From contig JAFAHD010000083.1 in NCBI GenBank assembly GCA_019237415.1, positions 1 to 32,702 on the forward strand: a stretch of DNA of 32,702 nucleotides, given 5' to 3'. The first letter of the stretch is position 1. Each line of letters opens with the position of its first letter. This document shows, one piece after another, positions 1-9,616 of this stretch. The DNA is from Vulcanimicrobiota bacterium (GTDB taxonomy: Bacteria; Vulcanimicrobiota; Vulcanimicrobiia; Eremiobacterales; Eremiobacteraceae). The notes beneath the pieces are model-generated. The model was not told the DNA's origin and made no database searches. It was given only the letters and a program-made list of their open reading frames with translations. Made by a program: the position numbers and the translations under genes.

Positions 1-2536
1 GCGCCAGCTGGGCGTCGGGCTGACCGGGATCGGCGCGGCGCCGGACGGGCGCCGGAGCAGTCCCCGGCCTCTGCTCAATATCATCGGCAATTTGCTGGGC
101 CCGTTGCACTACTTCGGAAGGCAGCCCGGCCATCTTGGCCACGGCGATGCCGTAGGAGCGGCTGCTGGAGCCGTGCAGCAGCCGGTGCGAAAAGACCGGC
201 CCGCCGGCCTCGTCGGCAACCGCGACGTGGAGGTTGTGCACCGCTGGGAACCTGCCCGACAGGCGCACCAGTTCGTGGAAGTGGGTCGCAAAAAGCACCA
301 TCGGCATGGCCGGATCCAAACCGAGCAGATACTCGCTGACCGCTTGCGCGATCGCCAGACCGTCAGTCGTGCCCGTGCCGCGGCCGACTTCGTCGATGAG
401 CAGCAAACTGGCCGGCGTGCAGCCGCGCAGCACGAGCGACATCTCGGCCATCTCGACGTAGAACGTCGAGCGGCCAGCGGCGATATCGTCGCCGGCTCCG
501 ATGCGCGTGAAGAGCCGTTCGATGATACCCATGCGCGCGTCGCTCGCGGGAACGAAGGAACCCATCTGCGCGAGGATCGCAAGCAGCGCGATCTGGCGCA
601 AATATGTGGACTTGCCGCCCATGTTGGGTCCGGTGATAAGAAGGAAGCGATGCGTCTCGTCCAGCGTGCAGTCGTTGGGCACGAAATCGACGCCGCCGTA
701 CGCCTCGACGATCGGATGGCGCCCGGCTTCGATGTGCAGCTCACTCCCTTGGACCATGCGGGGCCGCACGTAGTTGCGCTCGCCCGCGACTTGCGCGAGC
801 GACGCGTACACGTCGATCTGCGCGACCGTCTCGGCAGCAGCAAGCAGCGCTTCGCGGGATGCGTCGACAGCCGCGAGCAGCGCTTCAAACAGCTCCTTTT
901 CGAGCGCGATCTGCCGCGAGCGCGCCGATAGGATCTCAGCCTCGAGCGTCCGCAGGTCGCCATCCGTGAAACGCTCTGCGTTCACCAGCGTCTGGCGGCG
1001 GATGAAGTCGACCGGCACCGCGCTGGAGTTCGCCCGCGTCACTTCATAATAGTAGCCGAACGCCTGCGTGTACTTGATCTTGAGCGATTTGATGCCGGTG
1101 CGCACTCGCGTGCGCTCCTCCAGGCCCAGCAGATGATCGCGGCTGCGGGTGCGGAGGTCGATGAGCTCGCGCAGTCCGGGCGAATGGTACGCGCGGATCG
1201 CCCCGCCATCGGTGAGCAGCGCGGGCGGATCATCCTCCAGCGCGCGCTCGAGCAGCTCGACGACGTCATCACCCGCGTTCTCGAGCGCTTGGCGCAGCTG
1301 CGCGAACTCAACATCTTCGGGATCGCCGAGCGCTGCCCGCAGCTCGCGGATCGCGTGCAGCGATGCGCGCAGCGCGACAAGATCGCGCGGTCCGGCGCGC
1401 CGCGACGCCACCTTCTGCACGATGCGCTCGATGTCGCCGATGCGCGCGAGGCACGTCTGCAGCGATAGGCGCCATGACGGTGCCGCGACGAGCGTCTCGA
1501 CCCGGTCGTGGCGAAACGCGATGCGGCGCGCGTCGACCAGCGGCGCGCATAGCCAATGCGCGAGCATGCGGCTGCCCATCGGCGTCTTGGTTCGTGCGAG
1601 CACGCTGAGCAGCGAGGCGCGCGAGTTCTCGCCGGCACCGGAGAGCAGGTCCAGGTGACGGCGCGTGCCCGGGTCGATCAGCATCGCGGTGCGCGCCAGG
1701 CGCGGCCGCGCGCGGCGCGCGACTGCCGCTCCGTCAAGCCGGAGATGATCGAGATACGAACGCAGCAGCGCGAGCGCCGCGCGCGCGGCGGGCCGTTCGT
1801 CGGCAGAGAAATGCGACAGCGGGCTCGCGCTGCCACTTTCGGGCGTATCGTTATCTTCAGGCTCGAAGACCGCGATGCGGCAGCCGTCCCCGACAAATCC
1901 GCGCAGGCGTGAGACATCCTCATCGTTTTCCGCGATGATCTCCGCCGGCGAAGCGCGATCCAGCTCCGCGGCAAGCTCGTCGTCGCTGTCGGCGATCGCG
2001 ACCGAGGCCGCCCCGGTGGACACATCCGCGCTGACCACGGCGGTATGGCCGCCGGCGACCGCCACCACGCACAGATAGTTGTTGCGCTCGGACGCCAGCA
2101 GGTTGTCTTCGAGCACGGTGCCGGGCGTGATGACGCGGACGATCTCGCGGCGGACCAGCCGGTTTGGCACCGGTGGCTCCATCTGCTCGGCGATGGCGAT
2201 GACGCGCTGCTGCCGGATCAGCCGTCCGAGATAGGGATCGAGGTTATGATGCGGCACGCCCGCCATCGCGACGCGCTTGCCCTTGCCTGCTTCTTTCGAT
2301 GTGAGCACGATGCGCACCAACGCCGCAAGCTCGTCGGCGTCGGCTCCATACGCTTCGTAAAAATCGCCCACGCGCATGAGCAGCAGTGCGTGTGGGTAGA
2401 GCGCCTTGAGCTCGAGGTATTGCGCGATGAGCGGAGAGCCGATCGCATCGTCGGCTGCGACGACGTCGGGTCGTTGATCGCCCGACGCTGCGCGGTCCTC
2501 GTGAGGTGCGCGGACGCTGCCGGCGCGCTTGCGCAC
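1..2536 (-). CDS. mutS: DNA mismatch repair protein MutS (3' end runs off the window)
   Basis: Manual minus-strand translation from GTG 2536 with no stop to the window edge: ...SPLIAQYLELKALYPHALLLMRVGDFYEAYGADADEL..., Walker A ITGPNMGGKSTYLRQ, LLLIDEVGRGT, ATHFHEL. Absent from the ORF track, probably because it has no stop inside the window. Confidence 0.96.
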   Translation of the reverse strand, partial: MRKRAGSVRAPHEDRAASGDQRPDVVAADDAIGSPLIAQYLELKALYPHALLLMRVGDFYEAYGADADELAALVRIVLTSKEAGKGKRVAMAGVPHHNLDPYLGRLIRQQRVIAIAEQMEPPVPNRLVRREIVRVITPGTVLEDNLLASERNNYLCVVAVAGGHTAVVSADVSTGAASVAIADSDDELAAELDRASPAEIIAENDEDVSRLRGFVGDGCRIAVFEPEDNDTPESGSASPLSHFSADERPAARAALALLRSYLDHLRLDGAAVARRARPRLARTAMLIDPGTRRHLDLLSGAGENSRASLLSVLARTKTPMGSRMLAHWLCAPLVDARRIAFRHDRVETLVAAPSWRLSLQTCLARIGDIERIVQKVASRRAGPRDLVALRASLHAIRELRAALGDPEDVEFAQLRQALENAGDDVVELLERALEDDPPALLTDGGAIRAYHSPGLRELIDLRTRSRDHLLGLEERTRVRTGIKSLKIKYTQAFGYYYEVTRANSSAVPVDFIRRQTLVNAERFTDGDLRTLEAEILSARSRQIALEKELFEALLAAVDASREALLAAAETVAQIDVYASLAQVAGERNYVRPRMVQGSELHIEAGRHPIVEAYGGVDFVPNDCTLDETHRFLLITGPNMGGKSTYLRQIALLAILAQMGSFVPASDARMGIIERLFTRIGAGDDIAAGRSTFYVEMAEMSLVLRGCTPASLLLIDEVGRGTGTTDGLAIAQAVSEYLLGLDPAMPMVLFATHFHELVRLSGRFPAVHNLHVAVADEAGGPVFSHRLLHGSSSRSYGIAVAKMAGLPSEVVQRAQQIADDIEQRPGTAPAPVRRRADPGQPDAQLA

Positions 2537-2542
2537 GGTCCG

Positions 2543-3880
2543 CTACACGTATGCCGGCTCGGCGACGCTGCCTGCCAAGCCCCACGAAAATGCTTGTTCT
2601 GCGATCACGTCCACGACCGGAGCGGATTTCGTGCGGTCGTCGCGCGGGTAGATGACCGTCGTATTGTGCCCGGTCTTGCCGGCCATCTTCGACGGATCTT
2701 TCTTGGAAGGTCCTTGCGCGAGCACGCGAACGCACTCGCCAAGGAACGATTCGTTGAAGCGCCGCGTCACGTCGTTCTGCGCCGCGTTCACCGCCTGCAA
2801 CCGGCGGATCTTCTCTTGCGGCGGCACTTGCCCGTCCATCGTCGCCGCCGGAGTGCCGGTGCGCGGCGAATACGCGAAGATGAACGCGTACTCGAACGTG
2901 CCGCGTTGCACGAGCTCGAGCGTAGCCAAGAAATCTGCTTCCGACTCCGTCGGATATCCCACGATGAGATCGGTGGTGAGCGCCCATCGCGGCAAGTGCT
3001 CGCGGAAGTAGGCAATCTTGTCGAGATACTCTTCGATCGTGTACAAGCGCGCCATCGTCTGCAGCACGCGGTTGCTCCCGCATTGCACCGGCAGGTGCAT
3101 GCGCGGCTCGACGTTCCGCAGCTGCGCGAGCGCGTCGACGACGCGCGGGTTAAAGTCCTTCGGGTGCGACGTCAAGAACGTGAGGCGTTCGAGACCCTCG
3201 ATCGCGCCGACGCGCAGCAGCAAGTCCGCGAAGTCAAGGCGCTGCTCTTCCCAGTAGTACGAGTTGACGTTTTGACCGAGCAGTGTGATCTCTCTCGCGC
3301 CGCAGCGGATCTCGCGACGCACCTGCGACTCGATCTCGTCGGGGTCGATGCTCTCGAGTGGACCGCGCGTATACGGCACGATGCAGTACGTGCAGAACTT
3401 CTCGCAGCCGCGCGTGATGTTGACCAGTGCCCGCAGGTGGGCGAACTCATGCGCGCCGTCGCGACCGGGATCGTCCTCGAGCGACGGCATGACGAAGTCG
3501 GTCTGCGGCGGCGGTGCGTCCGTGGGCACGCCCCAAGAGCCAAGCAGTTCTTTGAAGCGCCGGTATTCCCGCGGACCGAGCAGCGCATCGACGTGCGGCG
3601 CTTTGGCGCGCATGACCGCGCGATCTTTTTCCGCCAAGCAGCCTGCGACGAGCAGCTTGGCCTGCGGGCGCCGCTCTTTGATGCCCTTGAGCTGCCCAAG
3701 GCGGCCGTACACGCGCAGCTCCGCCTTCTCGCGGATCGCGCACGTGTTGACGATGATGATGTCCGCTTCGTCCGGCTGGGCCGCGAACGTGCAGCCCATC
3801 GACCAGGCTTGGTGTGCGAGGCCGTTGGAATCGGCCGCATTCATCTGACAGCCAAATGTCTGGAGATAGACGGAAGGCAT
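2543..3880 (-). CDS. miaB: tRNA-2-methylthio-N6-dimethylallyladenosine synthase MiaB
   Basis: MPSVYLQTFGCQMNAADSN start; radical SAM motif RGCEKFCTYCIVPYTRG; C-terminal TRAM-like region. True start is inside the 4030 track ORF. Ends 6 bp before the mutS start. Confidence 0.96.
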   Translation of the reverse strand: MPSVYLQTFGCQMNAADSNGLAHQAWSMGCTFAAQPDEADIIIVNTCAIREKAELRVYGRLGQLKGIKERRPQAKLLVAGCLAEKDRAVMRAKAPHVDALLGPREYRRFKELLGSWGVPTDAPPPQTDFVMPSLEDDPGRDGAHEFAHLRALVNITRGCEKFCTYCIVPYTRGPLESIDPDEIESQVRREIRCGAREITLLGQNVNSYYWEEQRLDFADLLLRVGAIEGLERLTFLTSHPKDFNPRVVDALAQLRNVEPRMHLPVQCGSNRVLQTMARLYTIEEYLDKIAYFREHLPRWALTTDLIVGYPTESEADFLATLELVQRGTFEYAFIFAYSPRTGTPAATMDGQVPPQEKIRRLQAVNAAQNDVTRRFNESFLGECVRVLAQGPSKKDPSKMAGKTGHNTTVIYPRDDRTKSAPVVDVIAEQAFSWGLAGSVAEPAYV

Positions 3881-3920
3881 CAGCCTCGGGTTCGAGCCCT
3901 CCCCTCGCGTGTCTTGCGAG

Positions 3921-4655
3921 TCATCGCCCGCTGAGATGCTGGAGCAGCGATTGTGGTAGGTAGAGCTTGCCCGAGAGCATCGCCGGCGCGATCGACAACA
4001 AGCCTTCTTTGCCGTTGAGCGTGTATGCACGCGAACCGACGGCGCAGCGCAGGTCGTTGTTGTGGTATTTGATGGTGATCTGACTTCCCGACACGGTCAC
4101 CGCCGGGTCCGGGATGTAGGAAGACACGGGCTCCAGGATGTCGGTCGCGGAACCGCCGGCTTCGCCCGCGGTGATCGACACCGTGGTGATCGTGTCGGGA
4201 TACACGTTCACGTCTCGCGTCGACCGCTCATCGGGCTTGCCGATGACGGTCACGATATGGTAACCGCTCGGCAGCTTTGCGGTCGCGGGAATGGCGCCGA
4301 TCTTCTTGCCGTCGACGAGCACGGTTCCGCCCGCGGGTGAGCCGCGCACGTCGAGCTCGCCCAAATCGTGCGACGCGCTCGTGCCCGCGTGCGCGAGCGT
4401 GAGGCTGACCTGCACCACTTGGCCGACGGCGACGTCGATCGTCGCGCTCTGCGCTTCCCATCCGGTGCGCGTGACGACGATCGTGTGCTTGCCAACGGAT
4501 AGCAGATCAACGAACGCCGGCGTACGTCCGACATACGCGCCGTCGACCCATATGTCGGCGCCGAGCGGCAACGTCGTCACAAACGCACCGCCGTGCGACG
4601 GCAATTGCGTGGTCGCTGCCGCGAGGAACAATGCGAGCGCAACGAATGAAGCCAT
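3921..4655 (-). CDS. Secreted/anchored PEGA-domain protein with a possible copper-amine-oxidase-like C-terminal segment
   Basis: Signal-like N-terminus; two PEGA-like repeats (VTTLPLGADIWVDGAYVGRTPAFVDLLSVGKHTIVV and VRGSPAGGTVLVDGKKIGAIPATAKLPSGYHIVTV); C-terminal YTLNGKEGLLSIAPAMLSGKLYLPQSLL. Confidence 0.75.
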   Translation of the reverse strand: MASFVALALFLAAATTQLPSHGGAFVTTLPLGADIWVDGAYVGRTPAFVDLLSVGKHTIVVTRTGWEAQSATIDVAVGQVVQVSLTLAHAGTSASHDLGELDVRGSPAGGTVLVDGKKIGAIPATAKLPSGYHIVTVIGKPDERSTRDVNVYPDTITTVSITAGEAGGSATDILEPVSSYIPDPAVTVSGSQITIKYHNNDLRCAVGSRAYTLNGKEGLLSIAPAMLSGKLYLPQSLLQHLSGR

Positions 4656-4704
4656 GAGTGCCTGTACCGGGAGATGCGACTTCCGCGGCGAAGCCCCCTA
4701 TGCC

Positions 4705-6084
4705 GTGTCTTCCGCACCGATTGTCGCCCTCGTCGGACGTCCGAACGTGGGCAAGTCCTCGCTTTTCAATCGCCTGGCCGGCGTGCGCCAAGCGATCGTG
4801 CACGAAACGCCCGGCGTGACGCGCGACCGCTTGTATGCTCCCGTCGAATGGGTGGGGCGCATGCTCACGCTCGTCGATACCGGCGGCATCGACACCGGTG
4901 CGCGCGACGACATCGCGGCGCAGACGCGCGCGCAAGCCGAGCTGGCGATCAACGAAGCCGATGTCGTCGTGTTCGTCGTCGACGCGCAGACCGGCGTGCT
5001 GCCGGGCGACATCGACGTGGCCGAACTGCTGCGTTCGCGCCGCGACAAAGTGCTGCTCGTCGCGAACAAGGTGGAATCCCCGAAGACATCGGCGTCGATT
5101 TACGAATTCTGCTCGCTCGGCTTCGACGTGCCGCTGGCCGTTTCGGCGATCCACGGCTTGCAGAGCGGCGACGTGCTCGATGCGATAGTCGCGAAACTGC
5201 CGGAGCCCGCGCCCGAGAGCGAGGCGGACGCGAACACGATCCATCTGGCCATCGTCGGGCAGCCCAATGTCGGCAAGTCCTCGTTGGTGAACGCGCTGTT
5301 GGGCAGCGAGCGCGCGATCGTCTCGCCTGAACCAGGCACGACGCGCGACGCCACCGATACCGCGATCGAGTCGGGCGGGCGGCCGTACATCATCATCGAT
5401 ACGGCCGGCATGCGCAAGAGCGTCAAGACGGGGCCGACGATCGACTACTACTCGGGTCTGCGCGCGGTCGCGGCGATCGGCCGCTGCGACGTCGCGCTGC
5501 TCGTCATCGACGCGACAGTCGGCGTCAGCTCCCAGGACCGGCGCATCGCCGGCTTGGCGATCGAAGAGGGCAAAGCGCTGGTCCTGCTCGTGAACAAGTG
5601 GGACCTTGTCGATACGTCGTTGATCGACCGGCGCGACACGGAGACGGCGCTGCGCAAGGAATTCGCGTTCGCGCCATACGCGCCGATCCTCTACGCTTCC
5701 GCGCTCACCAAGAAAAACGTGCACAAGGTGTGGGCGACGGTCGCCGCCGCGTTCGACGAGCGCCGCAAGCGCGTGCCCACCGCGAAGCTCAACCAAGTGG
5801 TGCGCGACGTCTTCCGCGTGCATCCACCGCCGTCGTTCCGCGGCCGCGTCTTGAAGAGCCACTACGTGACGCAGGCCGGCGTCGCGCCGCCGGAATTCGT
5901 CTTCTTCGTCAACGATCCGGAACTCGTGCACTTCTCGTATCAGCGCCATATCGAGAACTCACTGCGCGCGGCGTTCGGGTTTGCCGGCACGCCCATTCGA
6001 TTGGTCTTCCGGCCGCGCGTGAAGCAAGACAAGACCGAGAGCGACAAGGTCATCATCGCCGCTGCTCGCGAGGACCAGCCGTAG
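4705..6084 (+). CDS. der: Ribosome-associated GTPase Der (EngA)
   Basis: Two tandem G domains (VALVGRPNVGKSSLFNRL and LAIVGQPNVGKSSLVNALLG), DTGG, DTAG, NKWDLVD, KH-like C-terminus. Likely GTG start 4705; an in-frame ATG exists at 4654. Confidence 0.96.
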   Translation: MSSAPIVALVGRPNVGKSSLFNRLAGVRQAIVHETPGVTRDRLYAPVEWVGRMLTLVDTGGIDTGARDDIAAQTRAQAELAINEADVVVFVVDAQTGVLPGDIDVAELLRSRRDKVLLVANKVESPKTSASIYEFCSLGFDVPLAVSAIHGLQSGDVLDAIVAKLPEPAPESEADANTIHLAIVGQPNVGKSSLVNALLGSERAIVSPEPGTTRDATDTAIESGGRPYIIIDTAGMRKSVKTGPTIDYYSGLRAVAAIGRCDVALLVIDATVGVSSQDRRIAGLAIEEGKALVLLVNKWDLVDTSLIDRRDTETALRKEFAFAPYAPILYASALTKKNVHKVWATVAAAFDERRKRVPTAKLNQVVRDVFRVHPPPSFRGRVLKSHYVTQAGVAPPEFVFFVNDPELVHFSYQRHIENSLRAAFGFAGTPIRLVFRPRVKQDKTESDKVIIAAAREDQP

Positions 6085-6085
6085 G

Positions 6086-6730
6086 ATGCATCTGGCGGCA
6101 GTCGGCGTCTCTGCCACGTACATCATCGACGGACTCCTTATCATCGGCGCGTATCTGATCGGCTCGATTCCGTTCGGCGTCATCGTCGGGCGCAGCATCT
6201 ACGGCGTCGATCCGCGCGACGTGGGCAGCGGCAACATCGGCGCTGCCAACGCGCTGCGCTCCATGGGCACGTGGGGCGGCGTGCTCACGTTGCTCGGCGA
6301 CGTCCTCAAAGGCATGGTGCCGACCGCGGTCGCCGTCTACGTCACGCACTCGACCCCGGAAGTCATCGCGCTGGTCGGGCTTGCGACAATCGTCGGACAC
6401 AATTGGTCGATCTTCTTGGGCTTCAAAGGCGGCAAAGGCGTCGCCACCGGATTGGGCGTACTGGTGGTGCTGTCGTTCTACGCCGCGCTCGTGTGGGCGG
6501 TGGTGTTTCTCGCGACCGCCTCGATCAGCCGCTACGCGTCGCTGTCATCCATGTTGGCGACCGCGTCCGCGCCGATCGCGTTGTATGTCTTCCACGCCCC
6601 TTGGCCATACATCGTGTATGCAGCGATCGTGCTCGCGCTCGTGCTGTGGCGGCACCGGACCAATATCGTACGCCTGCGCGCCGGCACGGAACCTCGCATC
6701 GGCCAAAAGGCGACCCAAGGAGCTACATGA
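6086..6730 (+). CDS. plsY: Glycerol-3-phosphate acyltransferase PlsY
   Basis: AYLIGSIPFGVIVGR, DVGSGNIGAANALRSMG, GHNWSIFLGFKGGKGVATGLG motifs. Confidence 0.95.
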   Translation: MHLAAVGVSATYIIDGLLIIGAYLIGSIPFGVIVGRSIYGVDPRDVGSGNIGAANALRSMGTWGGVLTLLGDVLKGMVPTAVAVYVTHSTPEVIALVGLATIVGHNWSIFLGFKGGKGVATGLGVLVVLSFYAALVWAVVFLATASISRYASLSSMLATASAPIALYVFHAPWPYIVYAAIVLALVLWRHRTNIVRLRAGTEPRIGQKATQGAT

Positions 6731-7284
6731 TTTCGACCAACGATTTTCGCACCGGCGTCTCGGTGATCGTCGAAGGCCAGATCTGGACCGTGGTGGATTT
6801 CCAGCACGTCAAGCCCGGCAAAGGCTCGGCCTTCGTGCGCACGCGGCTCAAGAACTTGATACGCGGCAACGTCTTGGAGAAGACGTTTCGCGCCGGCGAG
6901 ATGTTGCCGCGGGCGATCATCGACACGCGCGAGATGCAGTACCTCTACAACAGCGGCGACGAATGGCATTTCATGGACAAGACCAACTACGAGCAGATCC
7001 ATCTCGGCAAAGAGGCGCTCGGCGAGAACACGGATCTGCTCAAGGAAGGCGTGACCATCGATGTGCAGTTCCACGACGGCAAAGTCATCAGCGCATCGCT
7101 GCCCAACCACATCGAGCTCGAGGTGACGCAGACCGATCCCGGCTTCCGCGGCGATACGGCGACCAACATCACGAAGCCGGCGACCCTGGAGACCGGTGCG
7201 GTCGTGCAGGTGCCGATCTTCATCAACCCAGGCGACACGATCCGCATCGACACACGCGACCGCAAGTACATCAGCCGGGTCTAG
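6727..7284 (+). CDS. efp: Elongation factor P
   Basis: MISTNDFRTGVSVIVEGQIWTVVDFQHVKPGKGSAFVRTRLKNL...; the 4-bp ATGA at 6727-6730 overlaps the plsY stop. Confidence 0.97.
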   Translation: MISTNDFRTGVSVIVEGQIWTVVDFQHVKPGKGSAFVRTRLKNLIRGNVLEKTFRAGEMLPRAIIDTREMQYLYNSGDEWHFMDKTNYEQIHLGKEALGENTDLLKEGVTIDVQFHDGKVISASLPNHIELEVTQTDPGFRGDTATNITKPATLETGAVVQVPIFINPGDTIRIDTRDRKYISRV

Positions 7285-7302
7285 CATAGGCACGGCGATG
7301 GG

Positions 7303-7863
7303 GTGAACTGGGAGGCCGTAACCGCGATCAGCACCGCCTTCACCGGGCTGGTCATCTTGTTGACGGTCATCTTCGCGGCACGCCAGGTGCGCGCGCTTAA
7401 CGAGCAGTCAAAGGCGATGAGCGCGCAGATCGACCATTTGCGGCGCGCCACGCAGCTCACCGGCACCTTGGCGATCTTCGATGAGATCATGACCGAGTCG
7501 ATCGCGGACGCAGCGCGCTTCGTACACACCGAGTTCCCCGAGCGGATGAAGGACGAACGCTTCCATGCCGACGCGCTCTCGCGCACTCCGGACTACACGG
7601 TGCACAAAGAAGTCTACATCCTCCGGCATTTCGAGCGCATCGGCACGCTCGTCAAGAACGGGCTAGTTGACTCCGACGTGCTGCTCGACTTCATGGGGCT
7701 CTTCATCAGGGCGCATTGGCAGGCGCTCGCACCGTTGGCGCGCGAGCAGCGCAAATTGTACGGCCCAAGCCTGTGGGAGAACTTCGAGTATCTGGCATCC
7801 GTTGCGGATGCCGATCTCGCACGAAAGGGGCGTTCAGCGTCTCGCGAACCAACCGCGCGATAA
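7303..7863 (+). CDS. Membrane-anchored DUF4760-like protein of unknown function
   Basis: Single N-terminal TM helix (AISTAFTGLVILLTVIFAARQV) followed by a helical domain; GTG start. Confidence 0.6.
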   Translation: MNWEAVTAISTAFTGLVILLTVIFAARQVRALNEQSKAMSAQIDHLRRATQLTGTLAIFDEIMTESIADAARFVHTEFPERMKDERFHADALSRTPDYTVHKEVYILRHFERIGTLVKNGLVDSDVLLDFMGLFIRAHWQALAPLAREQRKLYGPSLWENFEYLASVADADLARKGRSASREPTAR

Positions 7864-8121
7864 CGTCGCTTTCTCTTCTCGTGTGCGGCGCTTGAGTTCG
7901 CGCTCGAAGCGCAGCGCAGCGCCCTTGTCCGTGAACCGCCGTGTGAACGCCAGTCGCACGGGGACGCGCCCGCGCAAAGCCTTCGAGCCTTTGCCCGCGT
8001 TATGCATCGCGACTCGCGCGACGGGATCGAGCGCGTAGCCGCAATAGTACGAGCCGTCGGAAGCGCGAGCGAGATACACGTAATGCCAGCGACTCGCACG
8101 GCGCGCGGTGCGCTTTCGCAT
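7834..8121 (-). CDS. GIY-YIG domain endonuclease (YhbQ/UPF0213-like)
   Basis: WHYVYLARASDGSYYCGYALDPVARVAMHNAGKGSKALRGRVPVRLAFTRRFTDKGAALRFERELK; start trimmed to ATG 8121. Confidence 0.88.
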   Translation of the reverse strand: MRKRTARRASRWHYVYLARASDGSYYCGYALDPVARVAMHNAGKGSKALRGRVPVRLAFTRRFTDKGAALRFERELKRRTREEKATLSRGWFARR

Positions 8122-8200
8122 GCGCAGGACGGGTCGCCCTACGCCTGCAAGGGTCGCCTGATGAACACGCTCGGGCGTTTGGCACGCCGGACGAAATCTC

Positions 8201-9037
8201 ATGCCCTGGTATGAAGTAGTCGGATTCATCGCGTTCGGCTTCTTCGTCGGCACGTACGGCAGCATGGTCGGCGTCGGCGGCGGTTTTCTCATCGTGCCGC
8301 TGCTGCTGTTCCTCGGGGTGCCCGCGCGTCAAGCCGCCGGCACGTCGCTGGTGGCCGTGCTCCTCAACGGCGTGTCTTCGACGCTCTCATACCTTCGTCA
8401 GAAGCGGGTCGACATCAAGAGCGGATTGATCTTCTCTGCGGCCGGCATCCCCGGCGCGCTGCTCGGAGCGTATGTCGATCAGCACGTGCCGCATCGCGTG
8501 TTCACCGTGCTGTTCGGATTGCTGCTCATCGCCGTATCCGTTCGGGCGTTTCTCACTCGCGACGAAGAACCGGAAATCCCGAACGTGCGGGCAACGGCTG
8601 CGGATACGCCTGAGAACCATACCACTCGCGATTTCGTCGATGCGATGGGCGTTCACCACCGCTATCACTATCATCCATGGGCGGCAGTGGCGGTGTCTGC
8701 AGCGACGGGATTCCTGGCCAGCATGTTCGGCATCGGGGGAGGCACCGTCCAGGTGCCGGCGATGGTCTATCTCTTCGGTTTTCCGACGCACGTCGCGGTG
8801 GCGACCTCGCAGCTCATCATCTTCGTCACCGCGGTGTTCGGCTCGGCGTCGCACGCGTACTACGGCGATATCCTGTGGCTCCAGGCGTTGCTCCTCGGCC
8901 TTGGGGCCATTGGCGGCGCACAGCTCGGCGCATCGCTCGCGTCGCGCATGCGCCCGGGCCCGCTCATGCGCTGGTTTTCTGCTGCGATCGCCTTCACGGC
9001 GCTCTATCTCATCTACAACTCGACGCTCAAGCACTGA
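8201..9037 (+). CDS. TauE/SafE-family sulfite exporter-like membrane protein
   Basis: GTYGSMVGVGGGFLIVPLLL and a second FLASMFGIGGGTVQVPAMVYLFGFPTHVAVATSQL repeat; multiple TM segments. Confidence 0.9.
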   Translation: MPWYEVVGFIAFGFFVGTYGSMVGVGGGFLIVPLLLFLGVPARQAAGTSLVAVLLNGVSSTLSYLRQKRVDIKSGLIFSAAGIPGALLGAYVDQHVPHRVFTVLFGLLLIAVSVRAFLTRDEEPEIPNVRATAADTPENHTTRDFVDAMGVHHRYHYHPWAAVAVSAATGFLASMFGIGGGTVQVPAMVYLFGFPTHVAVATSQLIIFVTAVFGSASHAYYGDILWLQALLLGLGAIGGAQLGASLASRMRPGPLMRWFSAAIAFTALYLIYNSTLKH

Positions 9038-9045
9038 GCTTGCAC

Positions 9046-9072
9046 GTTCAAGCGCCACGCCAGCGCTTGAAC
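9046..9072. terminator. Hairpin overlapping the ubiX stop codon between convergent genes
   Basis: GTTCAAGCGC-cacgcca-GCGCTTGAAC, perfect 10-bp stem and 7-nt loop; no evident T-tract. Confidence 0.5.
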
Positions 9073-9611
9073 AGCTCGTTGGGCACGCCCAGCGCATCCA
9101 AGGCCTTACCGACCGCATGATCGATGATGTCGTCGACGGTCTTCGGCCGGTGGTAGAAGCCTGCGATCGGCGGCGCGATGACCGCGCCAAGCTCGGCCAG
9201 GCGCTCCATGATGCGAAGATGTCCGATGTGGAGCGGCGTTTCGCGCACGGACAGCACGAGCCGGCGGCGCTCCTTCAAGCAGACGTCTGCGGCGCGCACG
9301 AGCAAGTTGTCGTTCATGGAATAGGCGATCGCGGCTGCGCTGCGCATCGAGCACGGGATCACGAGCATGCCGTCCGTGCGAAATGATCCGCTCGACACCG
9401 CCGCCGCGAGGTTGCGCACGTCGTGTACCACGCCGGCCAACTTCTCCACGTCAGCGGGCTTCATGTCGGTCTCGAGGGCGAGCGTGCGTTTGGCCTCCTC
9501 GCTGATGATGAGGTGCGTCGTCGTGTCCGGGAGGCGTGACAGGGCCTCGAGTGCGCGCACGCCTAGGATACTGCCGCTGGCGCCCGTGATGCCGACGACG
9601 TAGACGGGCAT
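9048..9611 (-). CDS. ubiX: Flavin prenyltransferase UbiX
   Basis: MPVYVVGITGASGSILGVRALEAL..., VIPCSMRSAAAIAYSMNDNLLVRAADVCLKERRRLVLSVRETPLH. Confidence 0.94.
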   Translation of the reverse strand: MPVYVVGITGASGSILGVRALEALSRLPDTTTHLIISEEAKRTLALETDMKPADVEKLAGVVHDVRNLAAAVSSGSFRTDGMLVIPCSMRSAAAIAYSMNDNLLVRAADVCLKERRRLVLSVRETPLHIGHLRIMERLAELGAVIAPPIAGFYHRPKTVDDIIDHAVGKALDALGVPNELFKRWRGA

Positions 9612-9616
9612 CGGCC

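Noticed and set aside
109-963. 284-aa minus ORF and similar Ser/Arg-rich ORFs in the mutS region
   Set aside because: Wrong frame; the MutS frame carries the Walker and helix motifs and continues past the window edge.
3881-3905. tRNA T-arm-like string GGGTTCGAGCCC upstream of miaB
   Set aside because: Only about three stem pairs form and no acceptor, D or anticodon arms can be placed around it.
2045-3934. 629-aa plus-strand ORF opposite mutS/miaB
   Set aside because: Antisense shadow of well-supported MutS and MiaB coding; composition is Arg/His/Ala-rich, typical of high-GC artefact ORFs.
5065-5080. NKVE instead of NKxD in the first Der G domain
   Set aside because: Glu at this position is known in some Der proteins, so it is not noteworthy.
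4507-5949. 480-aa minus-strand ORF opposite der
   Set aside because: Antisense to a strongly conserved GTPase; no recognisable domain.
9048-9611. UbiX as part of a UbiD decarboxylase cluster for aromatic metabolism
   Set aside because: No ubiD-like gene in the window, and the ligase/liv cluster is more than 9 kb away; a link is not supported here.
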